The notes beneath the pieces are model-generated. The model ran no database searches. It was given only the letters and a program-made list of their open reading frames with translations, and was not told the DNA's origin. Below are positions 35,231 to 44,933 of a DNA stretch of 64,000 bases, in pieces. Source of the DNA: CAVTYH01 sp963738835 (GTDB lineage Bacteria; Planctomycetota; Planctomycetia; Pirellulales; JADZDJ01); assembly GCA_963738835.1 (NCBI GenBank), contig CAVTYH010000002.1, forward strand, positions 124,001 to 188,000. Reading direction: 5' to 3'. Position 1 is the first letter of the stretch. Each line of letters opens with the position of its first letter. The position numbers were made by a program, and so were the translations under genes.

Positions 35231-37705
35231 ATGATTGTTGAACCAAGGAATACGGCTTGGCTTGCGTTGTGGGCGGCGACCGCTGCATTTGCGAACTTGT
35301 TTTTCGCTGCATCGGCCTGGGCCACGCAGCCGGCGATCACGCAGGTCCTGCCGCCAGGAGGACAGCGCGGCACCGATGTCGACTTGATGATCGATGGCAA
35401 GCGGCTCGACAATGCACAGGAAATCCTTTCCTACGAGCCGGGCATCGCCGTCGATCATCTCGAGTTTGCCGCCGGCAAAGTGAAAGCGATAGTCCATATC
35501 GCTGCTGATTGCCCGCTGGGGGAACATTCGTTTCGCTTGCGCACCAAGACCGGATTGAGCGATTTGCACACCTTCTGGGTTGGCACGCTGCCTACCATGA
35601 TGGAGAAGGAGCCCAACAATGAAATCGGCCAAGCGCAGAAGATCGATTTAAATGTGACCGTTACCGGAGTGATCACCGGTGAAGATGTCGATTGTTTTGT
35701 GGTCGAAGCCAAGAAAGGACAGCGATTAGTCGCCGTAATCGAAGGCCTGCGATTGGGGCGCACCATGTTTGATCCGCGGGTGGCTATTCTGGATGATCAA
35801 GGACGCCAGTTGACTTTGTGCGACGATCATCCACTCGTGCGACAAGACTCAATTGCTGCCCTGGAAGTTCCCGCGGATGGTTCTTACATCATTCAAGTCC
35901 GCGACAGCATTTATGGTGGAAACGATCATTGCAACTATCGATTGCACTTGGGCACATTTCCCCAGCCAACGGCGGTACTGCCGATCGGTGGCAAACCTGG
36001 TGAGGAAGTCGAATTCCATTTTTTGGGCGATCTGAAAGGGGACTTCGCGCGCAAGATTCGTTTGCCCGATTCGGCCGATGCTGAGTTTTGGCTGTTTCCC
36101 GACGACGACCAAGGCACGGCCGCGGCTGGAATTCCAGTTCGCGTCGTCGACCTGCCCAACGTTGTGGCCTTGGAGCCACACACCACAATGCAGGAAGCGA
36201 TCAGTGTGGAAGTGCCCTCCGCACTAAACGGCATTATCGCGAAACCTGGCCAACAAGATTTCTATCGCTTCAAAGTGAAAAAAGGAGAAGTCATTGATGT
36301 CAGTTGCTTTGCCCGACGGCTGCGATCGCCGTTGGACCCCGTCATTCAGGTGTCAAAATTCAATGGCAACTCGCTGGCCGTCAACGACGATGCAAATGGG
36401 CCCGACAGCTATTTGCGGTTCACTGTTCCTGAAGATGGTGAATATGCGGTGAGCCTGAGAGATCAACTCAACGACGGAGGTCCCACGTTCACCTATCGCC
36501 TGGAATTGACGCACGTTACGCCGAGCATGGACGTAACCATTCCGAAGACGCAACAATTCTCACAGGATCGGCAGACGATTGTTGTCGCCCGGGGAAACCG
36601 GTATGCGGCGCGCGTGGGAGTTGATCGTCACGATTTCGGCGGCGATGTAATTGTGTCGGCCGGCGATTTGCCGCCTGGCGTTTCGGCAACCGAACAGACG
36701 GTTGCGGCGGCGTTGACTTCGACGCCCATGGTGTTTGAGGCCGCCGCCGATGCTCCCATTGGAGGCGCGCTAGCGATGCTCACCGCATGTCCATCAGATT
36801 CCAATCAACATCTCACCGGCAATTACCGGCAGGTTACGGAACTGGTGCTGGGCGACAACCAAACGATCTTTTGGAGTCGTAAAGTAACTAAGCTGGCGGT
36901 CGTTGTCACTGACGAAGCGCCGTTTACGCTACAAATTGTCGAGCCGAAAGTGCCGCTGGTGCAAAACGGCTTGCTGCAATTGAAGATCGTCGCCGAGCGC
37001 AAGTCCGACTTCAAAGCCCCCATTACGTTAGAAATCATCCATAGCGCTCCTGGCGTGTCCAGCGCTTCCAACATCACCATTCCCGAGGGACAAACCGAGG
37101 CTTTGTTTCCACTCAATGCGAACGGCAACCCTGGCTACGGAAAATGGAAGATGGCCGCGATGGGGAAGGTCACTGTGAACGAGGGTGCCGTTTGGGTTTC
37201 ATCACAACTGGCCACGCTCGAAATCGCTCCAGCGTTCGTGCAATTCGCGATGAACCGGGCGGCGGGTGAGTTGGGAAAAACCGCCGAGATTGTTTGCAAA
37301 ATCGACCAAAAGACGCCGTTTGAAGGCACGGCCAAGGCGCACCTGTTCGGCTTGCCTAATAAGGCAACGGCGCCGGAATTGGAATTTACGAAAGAAACGC
37401 AGGAACTCACTTTCCCCATCACGATCGATCCGCAAAGTCCGGTGGGAAAACACAAAGGAATCGGTTGCCAGGTTGTGATCACGCAAAATGACGAACCGAT
37501 TTGCCAAAACGTGGGCGCGACCGAATTGCGGATCGATCCGGCTACACCGCCCAAACCGGAGAAGAAGGCCGATGGAGCGCAGGCAGCCGTGAACGATAAA
37601 GATGCAGGAAAAGATAAAAAGTCGCAGGGACAGCATCTATCGCGCTTGGAAAAGCTTCGCCTTGAAGCCCAACAGAAGATTTCCGAGAAGGCCACGGACA
37701 ATTAA
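35231..37705 (+). CDS. exported multi-domain protein with PPC domains
   Basis: An 824-residue protein with a signal peptide (residues 1-34, ending SAWATQ). It opens with an Ig-like TIG segment (ITQVLPPGGQRGTDVDLMIDGKRL), then two bacterial pre-peptidase C-terminal (PPC) domains: EKEPNNEIGQAQKIDLNVTVTGVITGEDVDCFVVEAKKGQR (about 130-210) and GIIAKPGQQDFYRFKVKKGEVIDVSCFARRL (about 335-430), each with the acidic N-N pattern and YxxxL ending. Several further beta-sandwich segments follow, and a charged Lys/Glu tail. No catalytic motif. It is 26 bp after the DUF1501 gene. It probably provides adhesion or scaffolding for the partners. Confidence 0.85.
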   Translation: MIVEPRNTAWLALWAATAAFANLFFAASAWATQPAITQVLPPGGQRGTDVDLMIDGKRLDNAQEILSYEPGIAVDHLEFAAGKVKAIVHIAADCPLGEHSFRLRTKTGLSDLHTFWVGTLPTMMEKEPNNEIGQAQKIDLNVTVTGVITGEDVDCFVVEAKKGQRLVAVIEGLRLGRTMFDPRVAILDDQGRQLTLCDDHPLVRQDSIAALEVPADGSYIIQVRDSIYGGNDHCNYRLHLGTFPQPTAVLPIGGKPGEEVEFHFLGDLKGDFARKIRLPDSADAEFWLFPDDDQGTAAAGIPVRVVDLPNVVALEPHTTMQEAISVEVPSALNGIIAKPGQQDFYRFKVKKGEVIDVSCFARRLRSPLDPVIQVSKFNGNSLAVNDDANGPDSYLRFTVPEDGEYAVSLRDQLNDGGPTFTYRLELTHVTPSMDVTIPKTQQFSQDRQTIVVARGNRYAARVGVDRHDFGGDVIVSAGDLPPGVSATEQTVAAALTSTPMVFEAAADAPIGGALAMLTACPSDSNQHLTGNYRQVTELVLGDNQTIFWSRKVTKLAVVVTDEAPFTLQIVEPKVPLVQNGLLQLKIVAERKSDFKAPITLEIIHSAPGVSSASNITIPEGQTEALFPLNANGNPGYGKWKMAAMGKVTVNEGAVWVSSQLATLEIAPAFVQFAMNRAAGELGKTAEIVCKIDQKTPFEGTAKAHLFGLPNKATAPELEFTKETQELTFPITIDPQSPVGKHKGIGCQVVITQNDEPICQNVGATELRIDPATPPKPEKKADGAQAAVNDKDAGKDKKSQGQHLSRLEKLRLEAQQKISEKATDN

Positions 37706-37720
37706 CGGGAAGAATGAAAC

Positions 37721-40189
37721 ATGATTAAGCAACGCAAATCTGCAAAACTACACGCTTCGATCGGAGCGCATTTTTGCGTGCCCTTGTTGATTTTTGCGCT
37801 GCTGGTTGCCAACCAGGCTGCCGCCGATGGCCCGGCGTTGACGGAATTAAAGGCCTTTCCCCCCTCTATCACTCTCAACAACAAATCGGCCCGTCAATCG
37901 CTCGTGATTCAGGCGGTGTACGACAACGATCTGACGCGCGACGTCACGGCGGAAGCAAAGTTCACGCCGAGCAATCCGGCCTTGGTGCGGATCGATTCGA
38001 ACATCGTATTGCCCGCCGCAGATGGTCAAGCGGAAATCAAAGTGGAGTTCGCGGGTCACGCACTTAGCTTGCCGATTGTCGTGAAGGATGCTGAAGTGGA
38101 CCGTCCCATCAGTTTTCGACTCGACGTGATGCCCGTTTTTGCCCGCGCCGGGTGCAACACGGGAAGCTGCCACGGCGCCGCGCGAGGTAAAGATGGTTTT
38201 CGGCTTTCTCTATTCGGGTTCGATCCGGATGGCGACTATCAGCGCATCACCCGCGAAATCGGTGGGCGAAGAATCAACTTGGCGCAGCCTGAACACAGCC
38301 TGATCGTTGAAAAAGCGCTCGGAGCGGTTCCTCATACTGGCGGCACCCGACTCGTCAAGGACAGTCCGCTATATAAGACACTTGTCGATTGGATTGCCGC
38401 CGGCGTGCCGACCGACGGCCAAAATTTGCCGCAGTTGGTCGACTTGCAATTGTATCCTACCGCTGGGGTGCTGAACGGCCACGGTGAAAAACAACGATTA
38501 TCCGTACGAGCGACCTACTCCGATGGGCAGAATCGTGATGTAACTGCGTTGGCATATTTCATGACCAGTAACGATACTTCGGCTGCGGTGACTCCCGATG
38601 GCATCGTTACTGCCGGCGAGCGTGGCGAGGCGCTCGTCACGGCACGGTTTGGCGCTAAAACGGTTGGTTCACAGTTCATCGTTCTACCGAAGGATTTGCA
38701 ATTTATATTTCCGGAGACACCGGAAAACAATTACATCGATACGCTGGTCGACAAAAAACTCAAGAAGCTACGGATTGCCCCTTCTGAATTGTGCAGTGAC
38801 GAAACGTATTTGCGCCGCGTGTATCTCGACATCCTTGGTCTGCTGCCGACCACAGAGGAATACAAGCGGTTCACCTCGAGCACGGCGCCGGACAAACGGG
38901 ACCAACTTGTCGACGAGCTGCTCGGCCGGCCAGAATTTGTCGACATGTGGGTGATGAAATGGGCCGAGCTATTGCAAATTCGCAGTTCGAATGAAGTAAA
39001 CCGCAAGGCGGCGATGTTGTACTTTGATTGGCTTAAATCGCGCATAGCCGGCAACATGCCGGTCGATCAAATGGTTCGTGAACTGTTGTGCTCGACTGGC
39101 GGCTCGTTCGGCAATCCGGCCACCAATTACTACAACACCGAGCGGAATACGCTTAAAATTGCCGAGAACGTGGCGCAGGTGTTCATGGGTATGCGCATCC
39201 AATGCGCCCAGTGCCATAACCATCCGTTCGATCGGTGGACGATGGACGATTATTATTCCTTCGCGGCTTTCTTCGCTCAAATCGGTAATAAGCTGGGTGA
39301 AGACCCACGCGAACGGATCGTATTCAATCGCGGGGACGGCGAGGTAAAGCACCCCGTCAATGGGCAAACAATGCCCCCCAAGTTCCTGGGTGGTGACAAG
39401 CCCGACATCGCCGGACGCGACCGTCGGGCCGTGTTGGCCGATTGGCTCACTTCACCAGAGAACCCGTACTTCGCTTCCAATCTGGCGAACATTGTTTGGG
39501 CCCACTTCTTTGGCCGCGGCATCATTCATGAAGTCGATGATGTACGAGTTAGCAATCCGCCGACGAACGCTGAGTTGCTCGTGGAGTTGGGGCGGCGATT
39601 TTCCGCTAGTCACTACAATTTCAAACAACTCGTGCGCGATATATGCACTTCTCGAACGTATCAGCTGTCGTCGGAAACAAACGAATCGAACGCTGGGGAC
39701 GAACAGAACTTTTCGCACTGCGCGGTGCGCCGGGTCCGCGCCGAGGTGCTGCTAGATATTGTCACCGAAGTAACGGAAACCAAAAACAAATTCCCGGCTT
39801 TGCCGCTGGGCTCTCGAGCCGTTCAAGTCGCCGATGGCAATACAACAAACTATTTCTTGACGACTTTCGGTCGCGCCACGCGAGAAAATGTTTGCGAATG
39901 CGCCGTGAAAATGGAACCTAACCTGTCGCAGGCATTGCACCTTTTGAACGGCGACACGGTCCATAATCGGATTCGCGAGGGAAAGCTCATTGAGCGTCGT
40001 TTGAACGAAAAGAAGTCGCCCGAGGAAATCGTTGATGAACTTTACGTTCGATGTCTGTTACGTCATTCCACGGACGATGAGCGTACAGCACTCGCCGCGG
40101 CGCTCGGAACCGCATCCGATCAAAAGCAAGCATTGGAAGATGTTTTTTGGGCTTTACTGAACTCCCGCGAGTTCTTGTTTAACCATTGA
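37721..40189 (+). CDS. DUF1549/DUF1553 exported protein with Ig-like and heme-like motif
   Basis: An 822-residue planctomycete-type protein. Signal peptide 1-35; a BIG2-like domain (SITLNNKSARQSLVIQAVYDNDLTRDVTAEAKF); the motif GCNTGSCHG (about residues 145-153), whose CxxxxxCH differs from the usual CxxCH; a second BIG2-like domain; DUF1549 (IDTLVDKKLKKLRIAPSELCSDETYLRRVYLDILGLLPT); QCAQCHNHPFDRWTMDDY, a CxxCH heme-binding motif; and DUF1553 (RRAVLADWLTSPENPYFASNLANIVWAHFFGRGIIHEVDDVR ... LLNSREFLFNH). It lies 15 bp after the PPC protein. A role in electron transfer or polysaccharide attack is a common suggestion without proof. Confidence 0.88.
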   Translation: MIKQRKSAKLHASIGAHFCVPLLIFALLVANQAAADGPALTELKAFPPSITLNNKSARQSLVIQAVYDNDLTRDVTAEAKFTPSNPALVRIDSNIVLPAADGQAEIKVEFAGHALSLPIVVKDAEVDRPISFRLDVMPVFARAGCNTGSCHGAARGKDGFRLSLFGFDPDGDYQRITREIGGRRINLAQPEHSLIVEKALGAVPHTGGTRLVKDSPLYKTLVDWIAAGVPTDGQNLPQLVDLQLYPTAGVLNGHGEKQRLSVRATYSDGQNRDVTALAYFMTSNDTSAAVTPDGIVTAGERGEALVTARFGAKTVGSQFIVLPKDLQFIFPETPENNYIDTLVDKKLKKLRIAPSELCSDETYLRRVYLDILGLLPTTEEYKRFTSSTAPDKRDQLVDELLGRPEFVDMWVMKWAELLQIRSSNEVNRKAAMLYFDWLKSRIAGNMPVDQMVRELLCSTGGSFGNPATNYYNTERNTLKIAENVAQVFMGMRIQCAQCHNHPFDRWTMDDYYSFAAFFAQIGNKLGEDPRERIVFNRGDGEVKHPVNGQTMPPKFLGGDKPDIAGRDRRAVLADWLTSPENPYFASNLANIVWAHFFGRGIIHEVDDVRVSNPPTNAELLVELGRRFSASHYNFKQLVRDICTSRTYQLSSETNESNAGDEQNFSHCAVRRVRAEVLLDIVTEVTETKNKFPALPLGSRAVQVADGNTTNYFLTTFGRATRENVCECAVKMEPNLSQALHLLNGDTVHNRIREGKLIERRLNEKKSPEEIVDELYVRCLLRHSTDDERTALAAALGTASDQKQALEDVFWALLNSREFLFNH

Positions 40190-40210
40190 ACAGCAAGCAG
40201 CGGCCGACAG

Positions 40211-42316
40211 ATGTGGAAAGCGCGACATACTTTGCTCGGAACAACGGCGGCCATCTGTTGCGCGTATGGATCGTAGCTGCGCCGCTCTGGGGTGACGAAA
40301 AGCCCGACCAATCTGCGAAGCCCGAAGAGCCGTCTCGACCGAAGATCACGTATCAAGATGACCTTGCGCCACTCCTGAGAGAATCGTGCTTCGGTTGTCA
40401 CAACGCAGATAAGGCCAAGGGCGGACTAAATCTGACGACGTACGCCACGATGATGCAAGGTGGCAGTTCCGGCGTGGTGATCGAACCGGGCGATCCCCGT
40501 GCCAGTTATCTGTATCAGTTGGTCACGCACGAGTCGGAACCACACATGCCATTGAACTCGCCTAAACTACCTGACGAGAAACTGGAGATGTTCCGTCGGT
40601 TTATCGAGGAGGGCGCCCTTGAGAGTTCGGGCAGCAAACCGCAAACGGCGAAGAAAATTCACGCCGAGCTGAAACTTTCTGACGTCTCCGGCCTCAAGCC
40701 GGACGGACCGCCGCCGATGCCACCGCACCTGTCGCTGGCGCCCGTGTTGCATACGCCGCGCCGGAGCCATCACGGCGCTGGCAGCAAGTCCGTGGGCTCC
40801 GCTGGCCGCAGTGGCGGGCCAACAGCAGATTTTGCTCTATAACACAGACAATCTGCAACTTGTCGGAGTCTTGCCATTTCCGGAAGGGTTAGCCCACGTG
40901 TTGCGCTTCAGTCGCAACGGAAGATTATTGCTGGCCGGTGGCGGTCACGAGGCCAAAAGCGGACGAGTTGTATTGTGGGATGTGACAACCGGCAAGCGGA
41001 TTACAGAAATCGGCGACGAGTTCGACGTGGTACTGGCCGCCGATATCAGTCCCGATCAAAGCCTCATTGCCCTGGGTGGTCCCAGCAGAGTGGTGCGCAT
41101 TTTTTCAACGTCTACCGGCGAATTACTCAATCAAATTAAAAAGCACACTGACTGGATCACCGCACTGCAGTTCAGTCCCGACAACGTGCTGTTGGCCACC
41201 GGCGATCGAAACGGCGAAGTGTTCGTGTGGGAAGCCGCCCATGCTCAGGAGTATCTGGCATTGCACGGGCACACGGCAGCGGTGACGGGATTAAGCTGGC
41301 GAGACGACGGCAATGTACTGGCATCGGCAGGCGATGACAGCAGCATTCGTTTGTGGGAAATGGAAAACGGGAAACAAATCAAAACTTGGAACGCCCACGG
41401 CGGTGTGCAGGGGGTCGAATTCTGCCACGATGGACGGCTCGTGACCTGCGGACGCGACCGCCAAGTGAGGTTATGGACTAGCGACGGCAAACAGCAAGGG
41501 AAAGATATGCCGCTTGCGGATTTGGCGATGCGAGTTGCCCCAACGGCTGATGGCAGCCGCATCCTGGGCGGCGATTGGATGGGCGAAGTCCGGGTCTGGA
41601 AAATCGACGGCAAGCAGGTCGGAACCTTATCCGCCAATCCGCCGAAATTGGAGGAATTACTAGCCGCCGCAACCGAACAGCTCGCCGCGCGACAGGCCGA
41701 ACATCAAAAGTTTACGACTCTTGCAGAAAATTCCGCTCAACAGGCCGCCAAAGGCGCGGCCGAGTTGCTCAAAGCCAAAGAAACGCTGGAAACGGCAACG
41801 ACCGCAGAAAAATCCAGTCAGACCGTGATTGCCAATCTGCAAAAGGACATCGACCGGGCCGCTGCCGACATTGCGCAGCTCAATTCCGATTTCTCGAATC
41901 GCGAATCGGCTGTCGCGGCTCTGGAGGAAGCAGTTGTAAAAACCCAACAAGCCGTCGAAAAAGCGCAGGGGAATGCCGAGCTGGCCGATGCTCTGGCGAA
42001 GCTAAAAACGGTGTCCGACAGACTGTCGTCCGAAGCATCTTTATTACGCAAAACAATAGATGACAAGACCCACTCGCTAACCGTCCTTCAAAACAAAATG
42101 ACAGAAAGACAGAAGAACCTGGAGATAATTGCTGCCGATGCGAGTTCAGCGCAACAGCGTGTCGAATCGCTAACGCCAAATGCCGAAAGTTCAGCCGAGA
42201 AAGCCGCCGCGGACAAACAAGCCGCCGATCGGTCAGCCGCCGCTGTCTCCGCTGCTCAATCCGACGTTCAACACTGGACCACGGAAATCGAGTTCGCCAA
42301 TTCTGCCGCAAAGTAA
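40211..42316 (+). CDS. exported cytochrome c - WD40 propeller - coiled-coil fusion (two frameshifts)
   Basis: The best start is the ATG at 40211, which gives a signal peptide (MWKARHTLLGTTAAICCA); one G restored at about 40263 leads into the main frame. Residues 35-110 form a planctomycete cytochrome c domain with CFGCHNADKAKGGLNL (CxxCH). A second shift at about 40757-40762 (two bases in a GCGC run) joins it to a seven-bladed WD40 region (LLLAGGGHEAKSGRVVLWDV, LIALGGPSRVVRIFS, VLLATGDRNGEVFVWEA, VLASAGDDSSIRLWEM, LVTCGRDRQVRLWTS). From about residue 480 the protein is an Ala/Gln/Lys-rich coiled coil. Total about 702 residues. It is the last gene of the four-gene operon. Confidence 0.83.
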
Positions 42317-42337
42317 GTTTGTTTTATGCTTCCTTCG

Positions 42338-42562
42338 GCCGCCCTTTCGAGCGGTCATTAGCGAGACGATTATGGCTTTGACGTCGGCCGAGAGTAACGG
42401 CCAGGCATCGGTGACAGCCTTCAAGTCGCTATCATCGAAGTTGGATGTGGCCAAAAATGCTCTGGATTCGGCGTCACTCGAAAGATGCAGATCTTGTAAC
42501 GCCTTGTTACAATTGACACTTGCATTTTCTGCTTCGAGACTTTCAGGGGGGGCCACTTGCAT
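42338..42562 (-). pseudogene. remnant of a planctomycete integrase tail (VAPPxGLExEN type)
   Basis: The minus-strand frame reads MQVAPPESLEAENA..., then DDSDLKAVTDAWPLLSADVKAIIVSLMTA. I recall this two-part pattern (VAPPxGLExEN followed by DxDLxxVxxAWPxLpxxxKxxIxxMxxA) from the C-terminal extensions or small genes next to planctomycete tyrosine integrases. No start, catalytic part or other trace of the gene is present. It lies antisense to the first sixty codons of the gspE frame, which suggests that GspE really begins further downstream. Confidence 0.4.
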
Positions 42563-43818
42563 TAGCGAACCCCGAGTTACTCCCGCAGCGGCTTCTGAGT
42601 TGTCGATCGCAACGGTTCGGCAGCAACTGGCGGCGCTTCGGGCGTCGGCTGAATCGTATGCCGCGGACTTTGTTGATGTGTTGCTCAAGGCCAGCCAGCA
42701 ACTGGGGGCCAGCGACGTTCATTTGCGGCCAACTTCTGACGGACTGGAAGTCTCGGCCCGCATCGATGGCGTTTTGCAGCCGTGGGGAATTTTTCCGCCA
42801 GGGCAAGTCAGCGACGTGGTGACGCGGCTGAAGGTGCTGGCCGATTTGCTCACCTACCGGACCGACGTGCCGCAGGAAGGCCGGGTGCGAAATCCGCCGC
42901 TGGAGGCGGAGATTCGCGTCAGCAGTTTTCCCACGCTGCACGGAGAGAAAGTGGTCGTGCGGTTGTTTGCCGCGGAGTCGCGGTATCATTATCTCGAAGA
43001 TCTCGGTTTGCCGAGCGACATCCACGAGCACCTGCCGCGGTTGCTGGACGAAACTTCCGGCGCACTGCTCATCACGGGTCCGGCCGGCAGTGGGAAGACC
43101 ACCACGGCGTATGCCTGCCTGCGGGAAATCGTCCGGCGATCGTCGGGCGGACGAAGCATCGCCACGCTGGAAGATCCGGTGGAAGTTTCCATCGATGGCG
43201 TGGCGCAATCGCAAGTGAATCCCTCAGCGGGGTTCGATTTGGCGACGGGCTTACGTTCGCTGTTGCGGCAAGATCCGGAAGTCATTTTGGTCGGCGAAAT
43301 GCGCGATCCTGCCACGGCCGGTGTGGCGCTGCAGGCATCGCTCACCGGGCAGCTGGTGCTCACCACCTTTCATGCAGGCAGCGCGGCCAGCGCTGTCAGC
43401 CGGCTGCTCGACATGGGATTGGAACCATACATTTTGCGATCCGGCATTCATGCAGTGTTGTGTCAGCGATTGGTGCGCAAGCTGTGTTCGTGCGCGTACC
43501 GAAAGCAATGATCCGCTGGCGAAACTCGGTCTGCCGGTGGCCCGCGCGCGGGTTGCTCGGTCTTGCGACCAGTGTCATGGAACAGGTTATCGGGGTCGGA
43601 TATTGCTCGTCGAAATGTTAACGCTGGATACGGAGGAGATTGGGAAAGGGATACTGGCGCGTTGGGACGCCGATCGACTGGAGCAAGCCGCGGTGGCTGC
43701 GGGAATTCGCACGCGGTGGGAAGGTGCTCTGCAAGCCGTCGAGCAAGGTTTGACCAGCGCCGCCGAAGTTCGCCGCGTTTTGGGCTTTTCCGATGCATTT
43801 CACACCGGCCGCGGTTAA
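42372..43818 (+). CDS. gspE: GspE/PilB-type secretion or pilus ATPase (one frameshift)
   Basis: A hexameric traffic ATPase that would power pseudopilus assembly. Motifs: ASDVHLRPTSDGLEVSARIDGVLQP (N2 domain), Walker A GPAGSGKTTT, Asp-box ATLEDPVE, Walker B/ILVGEMRD, LTGQLVLTTFHAGS (His box), QRLVRKLC, and after a two-base loss at about 43493 the zinc motif CDQCHGTGYRGR, whose first cysteine pair is RKLCSCA upstream. The four-cysteine site is thus intact. The N1 domain of long GspE proteins is missing. The ATG at 42372 is uncertain because the first 60 codons lie over an integrase-tail remnant; a start near 42600 is possible. Confidence 0.85.
42531..42555. other. decayed tRNA-3'-end-like sequence, possible old attachment site
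   Basis: GCTTCGAGACTTTCAGGGG... resembles the tRNA-Lys 3' end at 33229-33252 (GGTTCAAGTCCTACAGGGG...): TTC, AG, C, T, and CAGGGGG-C-ACT are shared with about five substitutions and two inserted bases. It sits exactly where the integrase-tail remnant reads VAPPESLE. Confidence 0.3.
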
Positions 43819-43848
43819 GATGACGTTGCACATCGAAGCGAGCACGTC

Positions 43849-44933
43849 ATGGCTCAGGCAGCATCACCTTCGTCGGGCAGCATTGCGCTCGACGATTTAA
43901 CCGCACTCACCGACGAAATGGCGGCGCTGGTGCGCGCGCCGGCGTGCCGCTGGAAAACGGCTTGGCACGTGCGGCGCACGATCTGACTCGCCGGCCGGGA
44001 AAAATTGCGGCGACCATTTCCGACCGCCTGCAGCGCGGCGAAAGCTTGTTGCACATTCTGGAAACTTCGCCAGATACATTTCCACCCGCTTATTGTGCCG
44101 TGGTCGAGGCCGGTTTGCGAACCGGTCGGTTACCGTCGGCACTGGAGGGCTTGGCCAGCAGCTCTCGGCGGGTGGCCGAACTGCGGCGGTTGACGCGCGC
44201 GGCGCTGGTCTATCCACTATTCGTTGCTTTCGCAGCGTACGGGTTATTGGCGTACGGCATCATCGCTTTTCAGCCGCAGATTACACGAACTTATGAGGTA
44301 ATGGATCAACCACCGTCGAAATTGAATCTCATGCTTTCCGATTTGGGCCGCACTGCTCACACGTGGCTGCTGTGGATTCCAGCGGTCGCACTGACGCTAA
44401 TTGTTTGGTGGTGGTATCGATCCAGCCGTGCGACAGCGCACGATCCTGGCCTGCTGCGGTTCAGTCCCGCCAGCCGCATGCTGCACTACAGCCGGATTTC
44501 AACCTTCGCCGACATGCTGGCGCTATTGGTTGAAAACGGCACACCGCTGAGCCAGTCGATGGTCTTGGCGGCCGATGCCTGCGGCGACAAGCGCTTGCAG
44601 GCGGCAGCGCGCCAACTGGCCGACGATCTGAATCGCGGCGTCAACCTTTCCGTCCCACAACAGCCGGCGCACTACAATGCGATCTCCGGATTTCCGCCGC
44701 TGGTGCGTTGGTTGCTCACCGGCGGCAGTACGCAGCAGGTGCTCTCCGAATCGCTGCGCAACACGGCCGAGGCGTATCGCCGGCGCACCATCCGGTTAGA
44801 CGATTGGCTGCGATTGTATTTACCGATGGTGCTGACGATCGGCGTCGCCGGCACGGCCGTGGTGGTCTATGCCCTTTGCATGTTTGCGCCGTGGTATCAA
44901 ATGCTCACCCACATTGCATCGCCGGTGAAATGA
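43849..44933 (+). CDS. gspF: GspF-type inner membrane protein, first of three (one frameshift)
   Basis: About 360 residues once two extra bases in the GCGCGC run at about 43932-43939 are removed, which restores MAALVRAGVPLENGLARAA. Two T2SSF domains are present: GESLLHILETSPDTFPPAYCAVVEAGLRTGRLPSALEGLA in the first and FADMLALLVENGTPLSQSMVLAADACGDKRLQAAARQLADDL with FPPLVRWLLTGGSTQQVLSESL in the second. The membrane segments are LVYPLFVAFAAYGLLAYGIIAF, LLWIPAVALTLIVWWWY and LPMVLTIGVAGTAVVVYALCMFAPW. This is the platform protein of type II secretion and type IV pilus machines. The stop overlaps the next start by four bases. Confidence 0.82.
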
